A DNA stretch of 32,368 nt, taken from the NCBI GenBank assembly GCA_017624895.1, contig JAGAMB010000045.1, forward strand, positions 1-32,368, written 5' to 3'. Source of the DNA: Ruminococcus sp. GTDB taxonomy: Bacteria > Bacillota > Clostridia > Oscillospirales > Ruminococcaceae. The notes under the pieces were generated by a model. It worked only from the letters and a program-made list of their open reading frames with translations. It made no database searches and had not been told where the DNA came from. Positions 24,885-32,345 of the stretch are shown piece by piece; position 1 is the first letter of the stretch; each line of letters starts with the position of its first letter. The position numbers were made by a program, and so were the translations under genes.

Positions 24885-25181
24885 ATGGCAAAGGTATCCG
24901 CAAAATATGAGGTAATGGTTGTATTCAGCCTCAAGAACGGAGAGGAGCCTATGAAGGCTCTCGTTCAGAAGTTCAAGGAGAGAATTGAGCGTCATGCTGA
25001 AGCTGTTGAAGTCAACGAGGATTGGGGTAAGCGTAAGCTTGCATATCCTATCGAGGACGAAACAGAGGGCTACTACGTAATTTACACATTCGTTTCAAAG
25101 CCTGAGTATCCTGCTGAGCTTTCAAGACGTCTTAACATCACAGACGGTGTTCTTCGTTCACTGGTAACAGTTGTTGAATAA
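24885..25181 (+). CDS. rpsF: 30S ribosomal protein bS6
   Basis: 98 residues, the normal length. It is recognised by YEVMVVFSL at the N-terminus, GKRKLAYPIEDETEGYYV in the middle and LNITDGVLRSLV near the end. bS6 binds bS18 on the 30S platform. GAAGGAGGTG precedes the ATG at 24885; a longer in-frame reading from 24837 covers the leader hairpin and is not coding. It is the first gene of rpsF-ssb-rpsR. Confidence 0.98.
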   Translation: MAKVSAKYEVMVVFSLKNGEEPMKALVQKFKERIERHAEAVEVNEDWGKRKLAYPIEDETEGYYVIYTFVSKPEYPAELSRRLNITDGVLRSLVTVVE

Positions 25182-25213
25182 TCCGTATTTCATTGTTAAA
25201 AGGAGGATGTCAG

Positions 25214-25732
25214 ATGAACAAAGTTATTTTAGTAGGCAGACTTACTGCCGATCCTGAGCTTAGACAGACTCAGAGCGGTATTTCTTCCTGTCGTTTCACA
25301 GTAGCTGTTGACAGAGGTTTTGCTGATAAGGCAACAGGCGAGAGAAAGGCTGATTTTATCACCTGTGTCGCTTGGAGACAGACTGCTGAGTTCGTATCAC
25401 GTTATTTCAATAAAGGAAAGCTTATCGCAATAGAAGGCTCCCTCAGAAATAATAATTATCAGGATAGAAATCATCCCGATGTTACTCATTACACATTAGA
25501 TGTAATGGTTGACAATGTTGAGTTTGTAGGCGGCAAGGGTGAAAGCGGCGGAAATGGCGGCAATCAGGGTTATTCTGCACCGCAGAATAATTACAACGGC
25601 TATAATAACTATCAGGCATCACCTCAGCAGGCAGCTCCACAGCAGCCGGCTGCTCCGAATAATGAAAGTATGTCTTACGGAAATGCAGGGGATTTTGAAG
25701 AAATCCTCAGCGACGGCGATGTACCATTTTAA
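25214..25732 (+). CDS. ssb: Single-stranded DNA-binding protein
   Basis: 172 residues from ATG 25214, which has AAGGAGG eight bases upstream; an upstream in-frame TTG at 25193 overlaps that ribosome binding site. The N-terminal OB fold (MNKVILVGRLTADPELRQT ... FITCVAWRQTAEF) occupies about 1-108. A Gly/Asn/Gln/Pro-rich flexible linker follows, and the conserved acidic tip ends in DGDVPF, which recruits replication and repair partners. It lies 32 bp after rpsF, in the conserved Firmicute order. Confidence 0.97.
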   Translation: MNKVILVGRLTADPELRQTQSGISSCRFTVAVDRGFADKATGERKADFITCVAWRQTAEFVSRYFNKGKLIAIEGSLRNNNYQDRNHPDVTHYTLDVMVDNVEFVGGKGESGGNGGNQGYSAPQNNYNGYNNYQASPQQAAPQQPAAPNNESMSYGNAGDFEEILSDGDVPF

Positions 25733-25779
25733 TCGAATGAAAATTGAGCTGAATCATTATTACGAAAGGAGAAATTGTC

Positions 25780-26022
25780 ATGGAAAGAGAGAGAAATTCT
25801 CGTCCCTCAAAGAAGCCCCGCAAGAAGGTATGTATGTTCTGTGCGGACAGAATTGAGAGAGTTGACTATAAGGATCTCGCTAAGCTGAGAAAGTGCATGA
25901 CAGAGAGAGCTAAGATTCTTCCCAGAAGAGTTACAGGCACTTGTGCATTCCACCAGCGTGAGCTTACAGTTGCTGTAAAGAAGGCAAGACAGATTGCACT
26001 TCTTCCTTACGTTAGCGACTAA
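25780..26022 (+). CDS. rpsR: 30S ribosomal protein bS18 (cysteine-rich, zinc-type)
   Basis: 80 residues, with the bS18 core [32 protein letters not shown]. Four cysteines (C18, C21, C39, C55), with a CxxC at the start, make this the zinc-binding 'C+' form and not the cysteine-free form used under zinc starvation. GAAAGGAG precedes the ATG. It is the last gene of the rpsF operon. The zinc reading follows from the known S18 C+/C- distinction; metal binding itself is not shown by the sequence. Confidence 0.97.
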   Translation: MERERNSRPSKKPRKKVCMFCADRIERVDYKDLAKLRKCMTERAKILPRRVTGTCAFHQRELTVAVKKARQIALLPYVSD

Positions 26023-26033
26023 TAAAAAATATT

Positions 26034-26076
26034 GAGGCAAGAAACGAGTTGAAAACTTGTTTCCTGCCTCTTATTT
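26034..26076 (+). terminator. Terminator of the rpsF operon
   Basis: Long interrupted stem with arms starting GAGGCA and ending TGCCTC (26034-26070), about 16 pairs with a few mismatches and a GAAA-type loop, followed by TTATTT. On the minus strand the stem is followed by an A/T run containing six T. Confidence 0.85.
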
Positions 26077-26110
26077 GTTATCCTTACGGCATCTGTTGAA
26101 GGATAACAAA
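26074..26110. repeat. Perfect 12-bp inverted repeat
   Basis: TTTGTTATCCTT (26074-26085) and AAGGATAACAAA (26099-26110) around a 13-base loop. It is not followed by a T run on the plus strand. It sits between two terminator-like hairpins in the convergent gap between rpsR and the DUF378 gene. Confidence 0.8.
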
Positions 26111-26111
26111 G

Positions 26112-26130
26112 GCTGACGCTGTCAGCTTTT
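26112..26130. terminator. Short convergent terminator hairpin
   Basis: GCTGAC/GTCAGC with a GCT loop, followed by TTTT on the plus strand. It begins directly after the DUF378 stop codon on the minus strand, where the stem is followed by CTTTGTT. Confidence 0.6.
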
Positions 26131-26347
26131 ACTGATTGGCTGTGCTTACCGCAAATTCCTCATTCTTTCTGAAGAGTAGAGAAATGCACCATACAGCTGA
26201 AATTGCTACAAGAATGTAGACAGCTCTTGCTGCCAGGCTTCCTGCACCGCCAAGCATCCACGCAACCAGGTCAAGCTCGAAGATACCGACGAGGCCCCAG
26301 TTTACTCCTCCGATGATAAGGAGGATAAGCGCGATTTTGTCCCACAT
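26129..26347 (-). CDS. DUF378 family small membrane protein
   Basis: 72 residues with two predicted transmembrane helices (about 5-25 and 38-60) and the family signature GGVNWGLVGIFELDLVAWM. DUF378 (YuzA-like) proteins are widespread in Firmicutes and have no established function. GAGGTG precedes the ATG. It lies in the minus-strand block with the HPr-like gene but is separated from it by that gene's terminator, so it should have its own promoter, which I cannot place. Confidence 0.88.
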   Translation of the reverse strand: MWDKIALILLIIGGVNWGLVGIFELDLVAWMLGGAGSLAARAVYILVAISAVWCISLLFRKNEEFAVSTANQ

Positions 26348-26437
26348 AAGTGAACACCTCTTTTCAAGCGTTGTATTTTTTAACGCCTGAAATTATTATT
26401 GCAGAAAATCTTGTGATTATTCAGGAAATATCTGTAA

Positions 26438-26460
26438 AAATAAAACACCCCGAAGGGTGC
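26438..26460 (-). terminator. Terminator of the HPr-like gene
   Basis: On the minus strand GCACCC TTCG GGGTG then TTTTATTTTTAC: a five-pair stem with a stable UUCG tetraloop, about 30 bases after the stop codon. Confidence 0.85.
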
Positions 26461-26491
26461 TTTATGTGTGTATGAAGTGTATGTTTCAGGC

Positions 26492-26722
26492 TTACTTTAC
26501 GATAAATCTGTCGATATCAGCTAAGAACTTTTCAGCGTCGTCAGTGTGGATGTTGAGCTCGATAGGCTTGGAGAGGTCGAGGCTGAAAATACCCATAATT
26601 GACTTTGCATCAACTGCGTATCTGCCGGATACGAGGTCGATATCGAATTCGTACTTCATAACAGTATTAACGAAGTCCTTAACGTCGTTGATCTGCTGGA
26701 GTGAAACTGTTGTCTTTGTCAT
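26492..26722 (-). CDS. HPr-fold protein lacking the active-site histidine (Crh-like)
   Basis: The start is the ATG at 26722, eight bases after AGGAGG (26736-26731); the ATG at 26728 is only two bases from it. It gives 76 residues, slightly shorter than HPr. The HPr regulatory helix is clear: DAKSIMGIFSLDL (38-50), with S41 at the Ser-46 position. The segment that in HPr is GLHARPA reads SLQQINDVKD; counting back the 31 residues between His-15 and Ser-46 lands on Q10. It therefore cannot carry phosphoryl groups in the PTS, but could still be phosphorylated by HPr kinase and act as a CcpA corepressor, as Crh does in Bacillus. That regulatory role is inference. It is monocistronic, with its own promoter and terminator. 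Confidence 0.82.
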   Translation of the reverse strand: MTKTTVSLQQINDVKDFVNTVMKYEFDIDLVSGRYAVDAKSIMGIFSLDLSKPIELNIHTDDAEKFLADIDRFIVK

Positions 26723-26777
26723 AATCATTACCTCCTGATTGTGAATGGTTGTTTTTTTCTTGTTTATCTTTTCTTCC

Positions 26778-26800
26778 TTTGCGGTTTTCCCTTCCGCAAA
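26778..26800 (-). other. 5' stem-loop of the HPr-like transcript
   Basis: Perfect 7-bp stem TTTGCGG/CCGCAAA with a nine-base loop, located at the predicted 5' end of the transcript (start near 26797). This is a typical position for a stem that protects mRNA from decay. Confidence 0.5.
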
Positions 26801-26803
26801 TAT

Positions 26804-26832
26804 ATAATAACATTAAAAAACGGCTATGTCAA
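26804..26832 (-). promoter_or_regulatory. Promoter of the HPr-like gene
   Basis: On the minus strand a consensus TTGACA (26832-26827), 17-bp spacer, TATTAT (26809-26804). No clear cre-type operator is seen. Confidence 0.85.
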
Positions 26833-26881
26833 GGGGTTTTTTATAAATTCGGCAATTTGGCGATTAATGTTGTTTATTCTT

Positions 26882-26910
26882 TTGAGGTTTTTGGAGATAA
26901 AGAATAACTA
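26882..26910 (+). promoter_or_regulatory. Weak candidate promoter for mtaB
   Basis: TTGAGG (26882-26887), 17-bp spacer, TAACTA (26905-26910). Both boxes are imperfect; listed because no better site precedes the gene. Confidence 0.25.
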
Positions 26911-26916
26911 TTCAGA

Positions 26917-26948
26917 CTGCACAAAAGGCAATCTTGAAATTTGTGCAG
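26917..26948 (+). other. Perfect 9-bp stem-loop in the mtaB leader
   Basis: CTGCACAAA and TTTGTGCAG around a 14-base loop, 37 bases before the mtaB ATG. No T run follows, so it is not an ordinary terminator. Its 3' arm resembles the arm of the hairpin before addB (CTTTGTGCGG). Confidence 0.6.
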
Positions 26949-26985
26949 ATTAACATTGCGTATTGTCTTGAAAAAGGTGATAAAT

Positions 26986-28299
26986 ATGAATAAAGTATAT
27001 TTTATAACATTCGGCTGCAAGGTCAGTCAGTATGAAACAGAATGTATGCGGAGCTGTTTTATTTCCGGCGGATATTCTATTGCCGAGTCGGAGGCTGAGG
27101 CTGACATTTTTGTTATCAACTCCTGTACCGTTACAGGAAGCGGTGACAGTAAATCCCTTTATGCTGTAAGGCGGCTAAGACGTTTTTATCCCGACTCTGT
27201 TATTGTTCTCACAGGCTGTCTGCCACAAAGCAACAGGGACATAGACGGGATCTGTCCCGAAGCCGATATCATAACAGGTACAAAGGAGCGCGAAAAGCTC
27301 CCTGCTCTCGTGAAAACGGCGATTGCTGAGAAATCCCGCATACTTCATATCCCTGACTTTGAAAAAGGGGAGGAGTTTGAAGATATCCCCTATGAAAGCA
27401 CATTCAGCCAGACTCGCGCCTTTATGAAAATACAGGATGGCTGCAACTGTTTCTGCTCATATTGTATAATTCCATATGCCAGAGGAAGATGCCGCAGCAA
27501 GTCCATAAAATCGGTGGAGGCTGAGGCGCAGCAGCTTGCTCTTGCAGGCCACAGGGAGCTTGTTCTTGTGGGAATAAATCTTGCCTTTTACGGTCAGGAG
27601 TTTGGTCTGCGTCTTGCTGATGCTGTTGAGATATGCTGTAAAACTGAGGGTATTGACCGTGTCCGCCTTGGCTCCATTGAGCCTGAAATGCTCACAGATG
27701 ACGATTTGAAGCGTCTTTCGGCATTGCCTCAGTTCTGCCCTCATTTTCATTTGTCCCTGCAAAGCGGAAGTGAAACCGTTCTCAGACGTATGAACAGGCG
27801 ATACACTCCCGATGAGTATATGGCGATAGTTGAGAAGATACGCGGTTATTTCCCTGATGCTGCCTTTACAACAGATGTAATGGTCGGCTTCCCTGAAGAA
27901 ACCGATGAGGAATTTGAAGCTTCCCTTGCTTTTGTGGAAAAGGTGGGATTTTCCGCTATTCACGTATTTCAGTATTCACCGAGAAAGGGGACTCCTGCCG
28001 CAGCTATGAAGCAGCTGCCTAAGAAAATCAAGGCTGATCGTGCCGACAGAATGAAAAAGGCAGGCGATATCCTTACGGAAAAGCACCTCAAAGCTCTTGT
28101 GGGTAAAACTGTTCCGGTGCTGTTTGAACGCGAAAATTCGGCGGAATATCACCAGGGACATACTCCCGATCATACTCTTGTAAAAGTTTTTCGAGAAAAT
28201 TCAAAAAAATGTTTGCGTAATTCGATTTTATATGTTATAATAGAAGAGTGCAGAAGTGATTACTGCATTGGCAGATTTGCCGACAAAAATTTCACGTAA
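26986..28299 (+). CDS. mtaB: tRNA t6A37 methylthiotransferase MtaB
   Basis: The start is ATG 26986, preceded by AAGGTGAT; it gives 437 residues. MtaB converts t6A37 to ms2t6A37 in tRNAs reading ANN codons, using two 4Fe-4S clusters. The N-terminal UPF0004 domain supplies C11 (FGCKVSQYE), C47 (NSCTVT) and C78 (TGCLPQ). The radical SAM motif is C153-x3-C157-x2-C160 in DGCNCFCSYCIIPYARGR. The C-terminal TRAM domain runs HTPDHTLVKV to about DYCIGRF. TGCKVNQ-like sequence with K (GCKVSQYE) and this layout favour MtaB over MiaB or RimO. The promoter of purL lies inside the TRAM coding sequence. Confidence 0.92.
   Translation: MNKVYFITFGCKVSQYETECMRSCFISGGYSIAESEAEADIFVINSCTVTGSGDSKSLYAVRRLRRFYPDSVIVLTGCLPQSNRDIDGICPEADIITGTKEREKLPALVKTAIAEKSRILHIPDFEKGEEFEDIPYESTFSQTRAFMKIQDGCNCFCSYCIIPYARGRCRSKSIKSVEAEAQQLALAGHRELVLVGINLAFYGQEFGLRLADAVEICCKTEGIDRVRLGSIEPEMLTDDDLKRLSALPQFCPHFHLSLQSGSETVLRRMNRRYTPDEYMAIVEKIRGYFPDAAFTTDVMVGFPEETDEEFEASLAFVEKVGFSAIHVFQYSPRKGTPAAAMKQLPKKIKADRADRMKKAGDILTEKHLKALVGKTVPVLFERENSAEYHQGHTPDHTLVKVFRENSKKCLRNSILYVIIEECRSDYCIGRFADKNFT
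28213..28241 (+). promoter_or_regulatory. purL promoter, inside the mtaB coding region
   Basis: TTGCGT (28213-28218), 17-bp spacer, perfect TATAAT (28236-28241), about 60 bp before the mtaB stop codon. The transcript would start near 28249. Confidence 0.7.
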
Positions 28300-28350
28300 T
28301 TTTTACGTGTCAAAAATATCCCTGCTGGGAGAATGGAGATAGAAGTAATT
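28249..28350 (+). other. purL leader
   Basis: About 100 bases with three small hairpins: TGCAG/CTGCA (28250-28268), GGCA/TGCC (28270-28281) and CACGTA/TACGTG (about 28294-28310, over the mtaB stop codon). I see no purine riboswitch core and no T run. Confidence 0.35.
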
Positions 28351-31300
28351 ATGTCCGTATTCAGAATTTATTCCGAAAAGAAACCCGAATTTGCCGTTGA
28401 AGCTCAGTCAGTCCTCAGCGACATCAAAACAGCCCTCAGACTTGATATAAAGAATATCAGAGTGCTGAACCGCTATGACGCAGACAGACTTACCGAGGAG
28501 GATTTCAATGCTGCTATAAGCACTGTTTTCTCTGAACCTGCTGTTGACGTTGTATACAGCGAGCTTCCAAAGCTTGAAAACGGAGAAAGAATTTTTGCTG
28601 TTGAGTATCTGCCCGGTCAGTTTGACCAGCGTGCAGACAGCTGTGAGCAGTGTATTCAAATTCTCCGCCAGGGCGAAAGATGCCGCGTGAGAAATGCAAG
28701 AGTGTATATCATCGACGGAAATATCACCGACGAGGAATTTAACAAGCTCAAGGCATATATTATCAATCCTGTTGAAAGCCGTGAGGCTTCCCTTGATACT
28801 GTTGAAACTCTTGATACAAATTACGAAATTCCCACAACTGTTGAAACCTTAGAGGGCTTCATCAACCTTAACGAAAAGGGACTCCATGCATTTGTAAGCG
28901 AGTTCGGACTTGCTATGGATTACGATGATATAAAGTTCTGTCAGGATTATTTCCGCAATACAGAGCGCCGTGATCCCACTATTACCGAAATCCGCATGAT
29001 AGATACATACTGGTCAGATCACTGCCGTCATACAACATTCCTTACAAATGTTGAGGACGTAAGCGTTGTTACTCCTTACATCAAGGATACATATGAGATG
29101 TATCTCAATGTCCGTGAGGAGCTTGGCAGATCAGAAAAGCCTGTTACTCTTATGGATATCGGCACACTTGCTGCAAAGAAGCTCAAGGCTGACGGACTTC
29201 TTCCCGACCTTGACGAGAGCGAGGAGATCAATGCCTGCTCTGTAAAGATAAAGGTTGATATTGACGGTGAGCTTGAGGACTGGATCCTTATGTTCAAGAA
29301 CGAAACTCACAATCACCCCACAGAAATCGAGCCTTTCGGCGGTGCTGCTACTTGCCTTGGCGGAGCTATCCGTGATCCCCTTTCAGGACGTTCATATGTA
29401 TATCAGGCAATGCGTGTAACAGGTGCGGCTAATCCTCTTGTACCTGTTGAGGACACAATTGCAGGTAAGCTCCCACAAAGAAAGATTACTGTAGGTGCAG
29501 CTAACGGTTACAGCTCCTACGGCAACCAGATCGGTCTTGCTACAGGTCATGTTGCTGAGGTATATCACCCTGGCTATGTTGCTAAGCGTATGGAGATCGG
29601 CGCTGTTCTCGGTGCTGCTCCTGCTGAAAATATCAGACGCGAAAGACCTGCTGCAGGAGATGTTGTTATACTCCTCGGCGGTAAGACAGGCCGTGACGGC
29701 TGCGGCGGTGCTACAGGCTCATCTAAGTCACATACACTTGAATCCCTCGAAAACTGTGGTGCAGAGGTTCAGAAGGGTAATCCTCCTGAGGAGAGAAAGC
29801 TCCAGAGACTTTTCCGCAACCCTGAGGTTACAAAGCTTATCAAGAGATGTAACGACTTCGGCGCAGGCGGTGTATCCGTTGCTATCGGTGAGCTGACAGA
29901 CGGCCTTATTATCAATCTTAACGCTGTACCCAAGAAGTATGACGGTCTTGACGGTACTGAGATCGCTATTTCCGAGTCACAGGAGCGTATGGCTGTTGTA
30001 GTTGCTCCTGAGGACGTTGAGAAGTTTATGGAGGAGGCTAAGAAGGAGAACCTGGAAGCTACTCTTGTAGCCGATGTTGTGGACGAGCCTCGCCTTAAAA
30101 TGAACTGGAACGGCAAGACTATCGTTAACCTTTCCAGAGATTTCCTTAACTCAAACGGTGCAGCAAAGCATACAAATATTGTTATTGACGATCCTGACCA
30201 GATCCGCGATGAGGAGCTTTGTGACAACGCTGAGGAGTGGACAAAGCTCATGGGCAGCCTTAATGTATGCTCACAGAAGGGACTTGTTGAAAAGTTCGAC
30301 TCCACAATCGGCGCAGGCACAGTTCTTATGCCTTACGGCGGTGTATATCAGATGTCACCTTCACAGGCTATGGCTGCTAAGATTCCCGTACTCAAGGGCG
30401 AAACAAACACCTGCTCACTTATGGGATGGGGCTACAATCCGGAAGTTTCCGTAATCAGCCCATATCACGGTGCTGTAATGGCAGTTATTGAGTCAATTGC
30501 AAAGGTAGTTGCTGCAGGCGGTACATACAAGAAGTGCTGGCTCACATTCCAGGAGTATTTCGAGAGAACACAGAATGATCCCAAGCGCTGGGGCAAGCCT
30601 ATGGCTGCACTTCTCGGTGCATTCAAGGCACAGCTTGAAATGGGCTGCGGTTCTATCGGCGGCAAGGATTCAATGTCAGGTACATTTGAGAATATAGACG
30701 TTCCTCCAACGCTTGTTTCATTTGCTGTATCAACTGCAAAGGCTGATAAGGTTGTTTCAACTGAATTTAAGAAAGCAGGAAACAAGGTTATATACATTGC
30801 TCCCGATTACGATGCTGACGGACTCCCCGTATATGACAGCGTAAAGAGCGTATTCGATAAGGTTGAGGAGATTATTTCAGCTGGCAGAGCTGCATCAATC
30901 TGGACTATAGGCTATGGCGGTGTTGCTGAGGGTATTGCAAAGATGTGCTTTGGTAACAAGCTGGGCTTTGAGTTCTCTGAGCGTCTTGCTCCCGAAACTT
31001 TGTTCAAGCCTACTTATGGTGCATTTGTCATTGAGCTTACAGGTGAGGCTTCTGACGATGAGAGAGTTATCGGTAAGGTTATCGACAGCTATAAGATATG
31101 CACAATCGACTACATTGTAAGCCTTGACAGTCTTCAGAGAGTATGGGAGGGCAAGCTTGAACCTGTATTCCCATGCAGAATAAAGACAACAGACGCTACA
31201 CCCGCAACATACAGCTTCAAGAACAGCGAGAAGCTTTCATCAGCTGAGAAATTTGCAAAGCCGAGAGTTCTTATCCCTGTATTCCCCGGTACAAACTGCG

Positions 31301-32055
31301 AATACGATACAGCAAGAGCTTTTGAAAAGGCAGGAGCAACAGCTGAAACTGTAATTATCCGCAATATGTTTGCAGGAGATATTGAGCAGTCGGTAGACTA
31401 CTTTGAAAAGGCAATCAAGGAGTCGCAGATAATTATGATCCCCGGCGGTTTCAGCGGCGGTGACGAGCCTGAGGGAAGCGGTAAGTTTATTACAGCATTC
31501 TTCCGCAATCCTAAGATCAAGGACGCTGTTCACGAGCTTCTGAAAAACCGTGACGGTCTTATGCTTGGTATCTGCAACGGCTTCCAGGCGCTTGTAAAGC
31601 TGGGACTTGTACCTTTCGGTGAAATCGTGGATATGAACGATGACTCACCTACGCTGACATTCAATACGATAAACCGTCACCAGTCAATGATGGTTAACAC
31701 ACGTATTGCGTCAAACAAGAGTCCTTGGCTCTATGGCACAGAGGTAGGCGATATCCATTGCGTACCGATTTCTCACGGTGAGGGACGTTTCGTAGCACCT
31801 GCAAGCCTTATCCAGCAGCTTGCAAACAACGGACAGATAGCAACACAGTACGTTGACCTTGAAGGCAATCCGACAATGGATATCCGTTACAATCCCAATA
31901 CATCTATTGAGGCTATTGAGGGTATCACATCACCTGACGGACGAGTATTCGGTAAAATGGGACACTCTGAGCGTAAGGGCGGATTTATCTGCAAGAATGT
32001 TGAGGGTAACAAAGACCAGAAGATATTCGAAAGCGGCGTAGCTTACTTTAAATAA
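28351..32055 (+). CDS. purL: Phosphoribosylformylglycinamidine synthase, single-chain form
   Basis: 1234 residues from ATG 28351, which has TGGAGAT about ten bases upstream; an in-frame ATG at 28333 lies against a GGGAG and is less likely. This is the large PurL, with synthetase and glutaminase in one chain; it converts FGAR to FGAM with ATP and glutamine in purine synthesis. An N-terminal PurS-like region is followed by the two synthetase halves, with DTYWSDHCRHTTF, FKNETHNHPTEIEPFGGAATCLGGAIRDP and GCGSIGGKDSMSGTF as landmarks. The class I glutaminase domain (about 971-1234) starts RVLIPVFPGTNCEYD and has the nucleophile C1075 in LGICNGFQ and H1142/E1144 in SHGEGRF. All key residues are intact. 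No other pur gene lies in the window. Codon use appears more strongly biased than in its neighbours, as for a highly expressed gene. Confidence 0.96.
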   Translation: MSVFRIYSEKKPEFAVEAQSVLSDIKTALRLDIKNIRVLNRYDADRLTEEDFNAAISTVFSEPAVDVVYSELPKLENGERIFAVEYLPGQFDQRADSCEQCIQILRQGERCRVRNARVYIIDGNITDEEFNKLKAYIINPVESREASLDTVETLDTNYEIPTTVETLEGFINLNEKGLHAFVSEFGLAMDYDDIKFCQDYFRNTERRDPTITEIRMIDTYWSDHCRHTTFLTNVEDVSVVTPYIKDTYEMYLNVREELGRSEKPVTLMDIGTLAAKKLKADGLLPDLDESEEINACSVKIKVDIDGELEDWILMFKNETHNHPTEIEPFGGAATCLGGAIRDPLSGRSYVYQAMRVTGAANPLVPVEDTIAGKLPQRKITVGAANGYSSYGNQIGLATGHVAEVYHPGYVAKRMEIGAVLGAAPAENIRRERPAAGDVVILLGGKTGRDGCGGATGSSKSHTLESLENCGAEVQKGNPPEERKLQRLFRNPEVTKLIKRCNDFGAGGVSVAIGELTDGLIINLNAVPKKYDGLDGTEIAISESQERMAVVVAPEDVEKFMEEAKKENLEATLVADVVDEPRLKMNWNGKTIVNLSRDFLNSNGAAKHTNIVIDDPDQIRDEELCDNAEEWTKLMGSLNVCSQKGLVEKFDSTIGAGTVLMPYGGVYQMSPSQAMAAKIPVLKGETNTCSLMGWGYNPEVSVISPYHGAVMAVIESIAKVVAAGGTYKKCWLTFQEYFERTQNDPKRWGKPMAALLGAFKAQLEMGCGSIGGKDSMSGTFENIDVPPTLVSFAVSTAKADKVVSTEFKKAGNKVIYIAPDYDADGLPVYDSVKSVFDKVEEIISAGRAASIWTIGYGGVAEGIAKMCFGNKLGFEFSERLAPETLFKPTYGAFVIELTGEASDDERVIGKVIDSYKICTIDYIVSLDSLQRVWEGKLEPVFPCRIKTTDATPATYSFKNSEKLSSAEKFAKPRVLIPVFPGTNCEYDTARAFEKAGATAETVIIRNMFAGDIEQSVDYFEKAIKESQIIMIPGGFSGGDEPEGSGKFITAFFRNPKIKDAVHELLKNRDGLMLGICNGFQALVKLGLVPFGEIVDMNDDSPTLTFNTINRHQSMMVNTRIASNKSPWLYGTEVGDIHCVPISHGEGRFVAPASLIQQLANNGQIATQYVDLEGNPTMDIRYNPNTSIEAIEGITSPDGRVFGKMGHSERKGGFICKNVEGNKDQKIFESGVAYFK

Positions 32056-32137
32056 ATAATGATTTAAAGTGCCTCCTAAAGTTTGTTCTGTGCGGATCGG
32101 CAAATAGCAAACGCCAAAAGATTGTCGTTTGATATAA

Positions 32138-32169
32138 TGTGTGCGGTAGTTTTATCGCACACATTTTTT
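32138..32169 (+). terminator. Terminator of purL
   Basis: Perfect 8-bp stem TGTGTGCG/CGCACACA with a ten-base loop, followed by six T; about 80 bases after the stop codon. Confidence 0.92.
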
Positions 32170-32277
32170 ATGTCGGATTGAATAAAGCGCCTTAATAATG
32201 CGTAATTATGCGTAGGGGGGATATTATCCGCCTGCAATTTAGAAAAAATTGTTTGAAAAACGCAATCAGCCAAATTT

Positions 32278-32345
32278 CAAGAAGTCGAAAAAAAGCAAGA
32301 AGTCGATATTTCACAGACACAAATTCTTGACTTCTTGACTTCTTC
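32278..32345. repeat. Direct and inverted repeats of CAAGAAGTC
   Basis: CAAGAAGTCGA occurs at 32278-32288 and 32296-32306 (18-bp period). Its reverse complement GACTTCTTG is at 32329-32337, overlapping a second near-copy at 32337-32345 (8-bp period). The two pairs face each other across about 22 bases and could form a long stem or a multi-site operator over a possible promoter. Confidence 0.7.

Noticed and set aside
28140-28299. mtaB truncated or frameshifted at its C-terminus because the DNA looks like a promoter region
   Set aside because: The translation continues as a plausible TRAM end (HTPDHTLVKV, then SILYVII and DYCIGRF), so the gene is complete and the promoter overlaps it.
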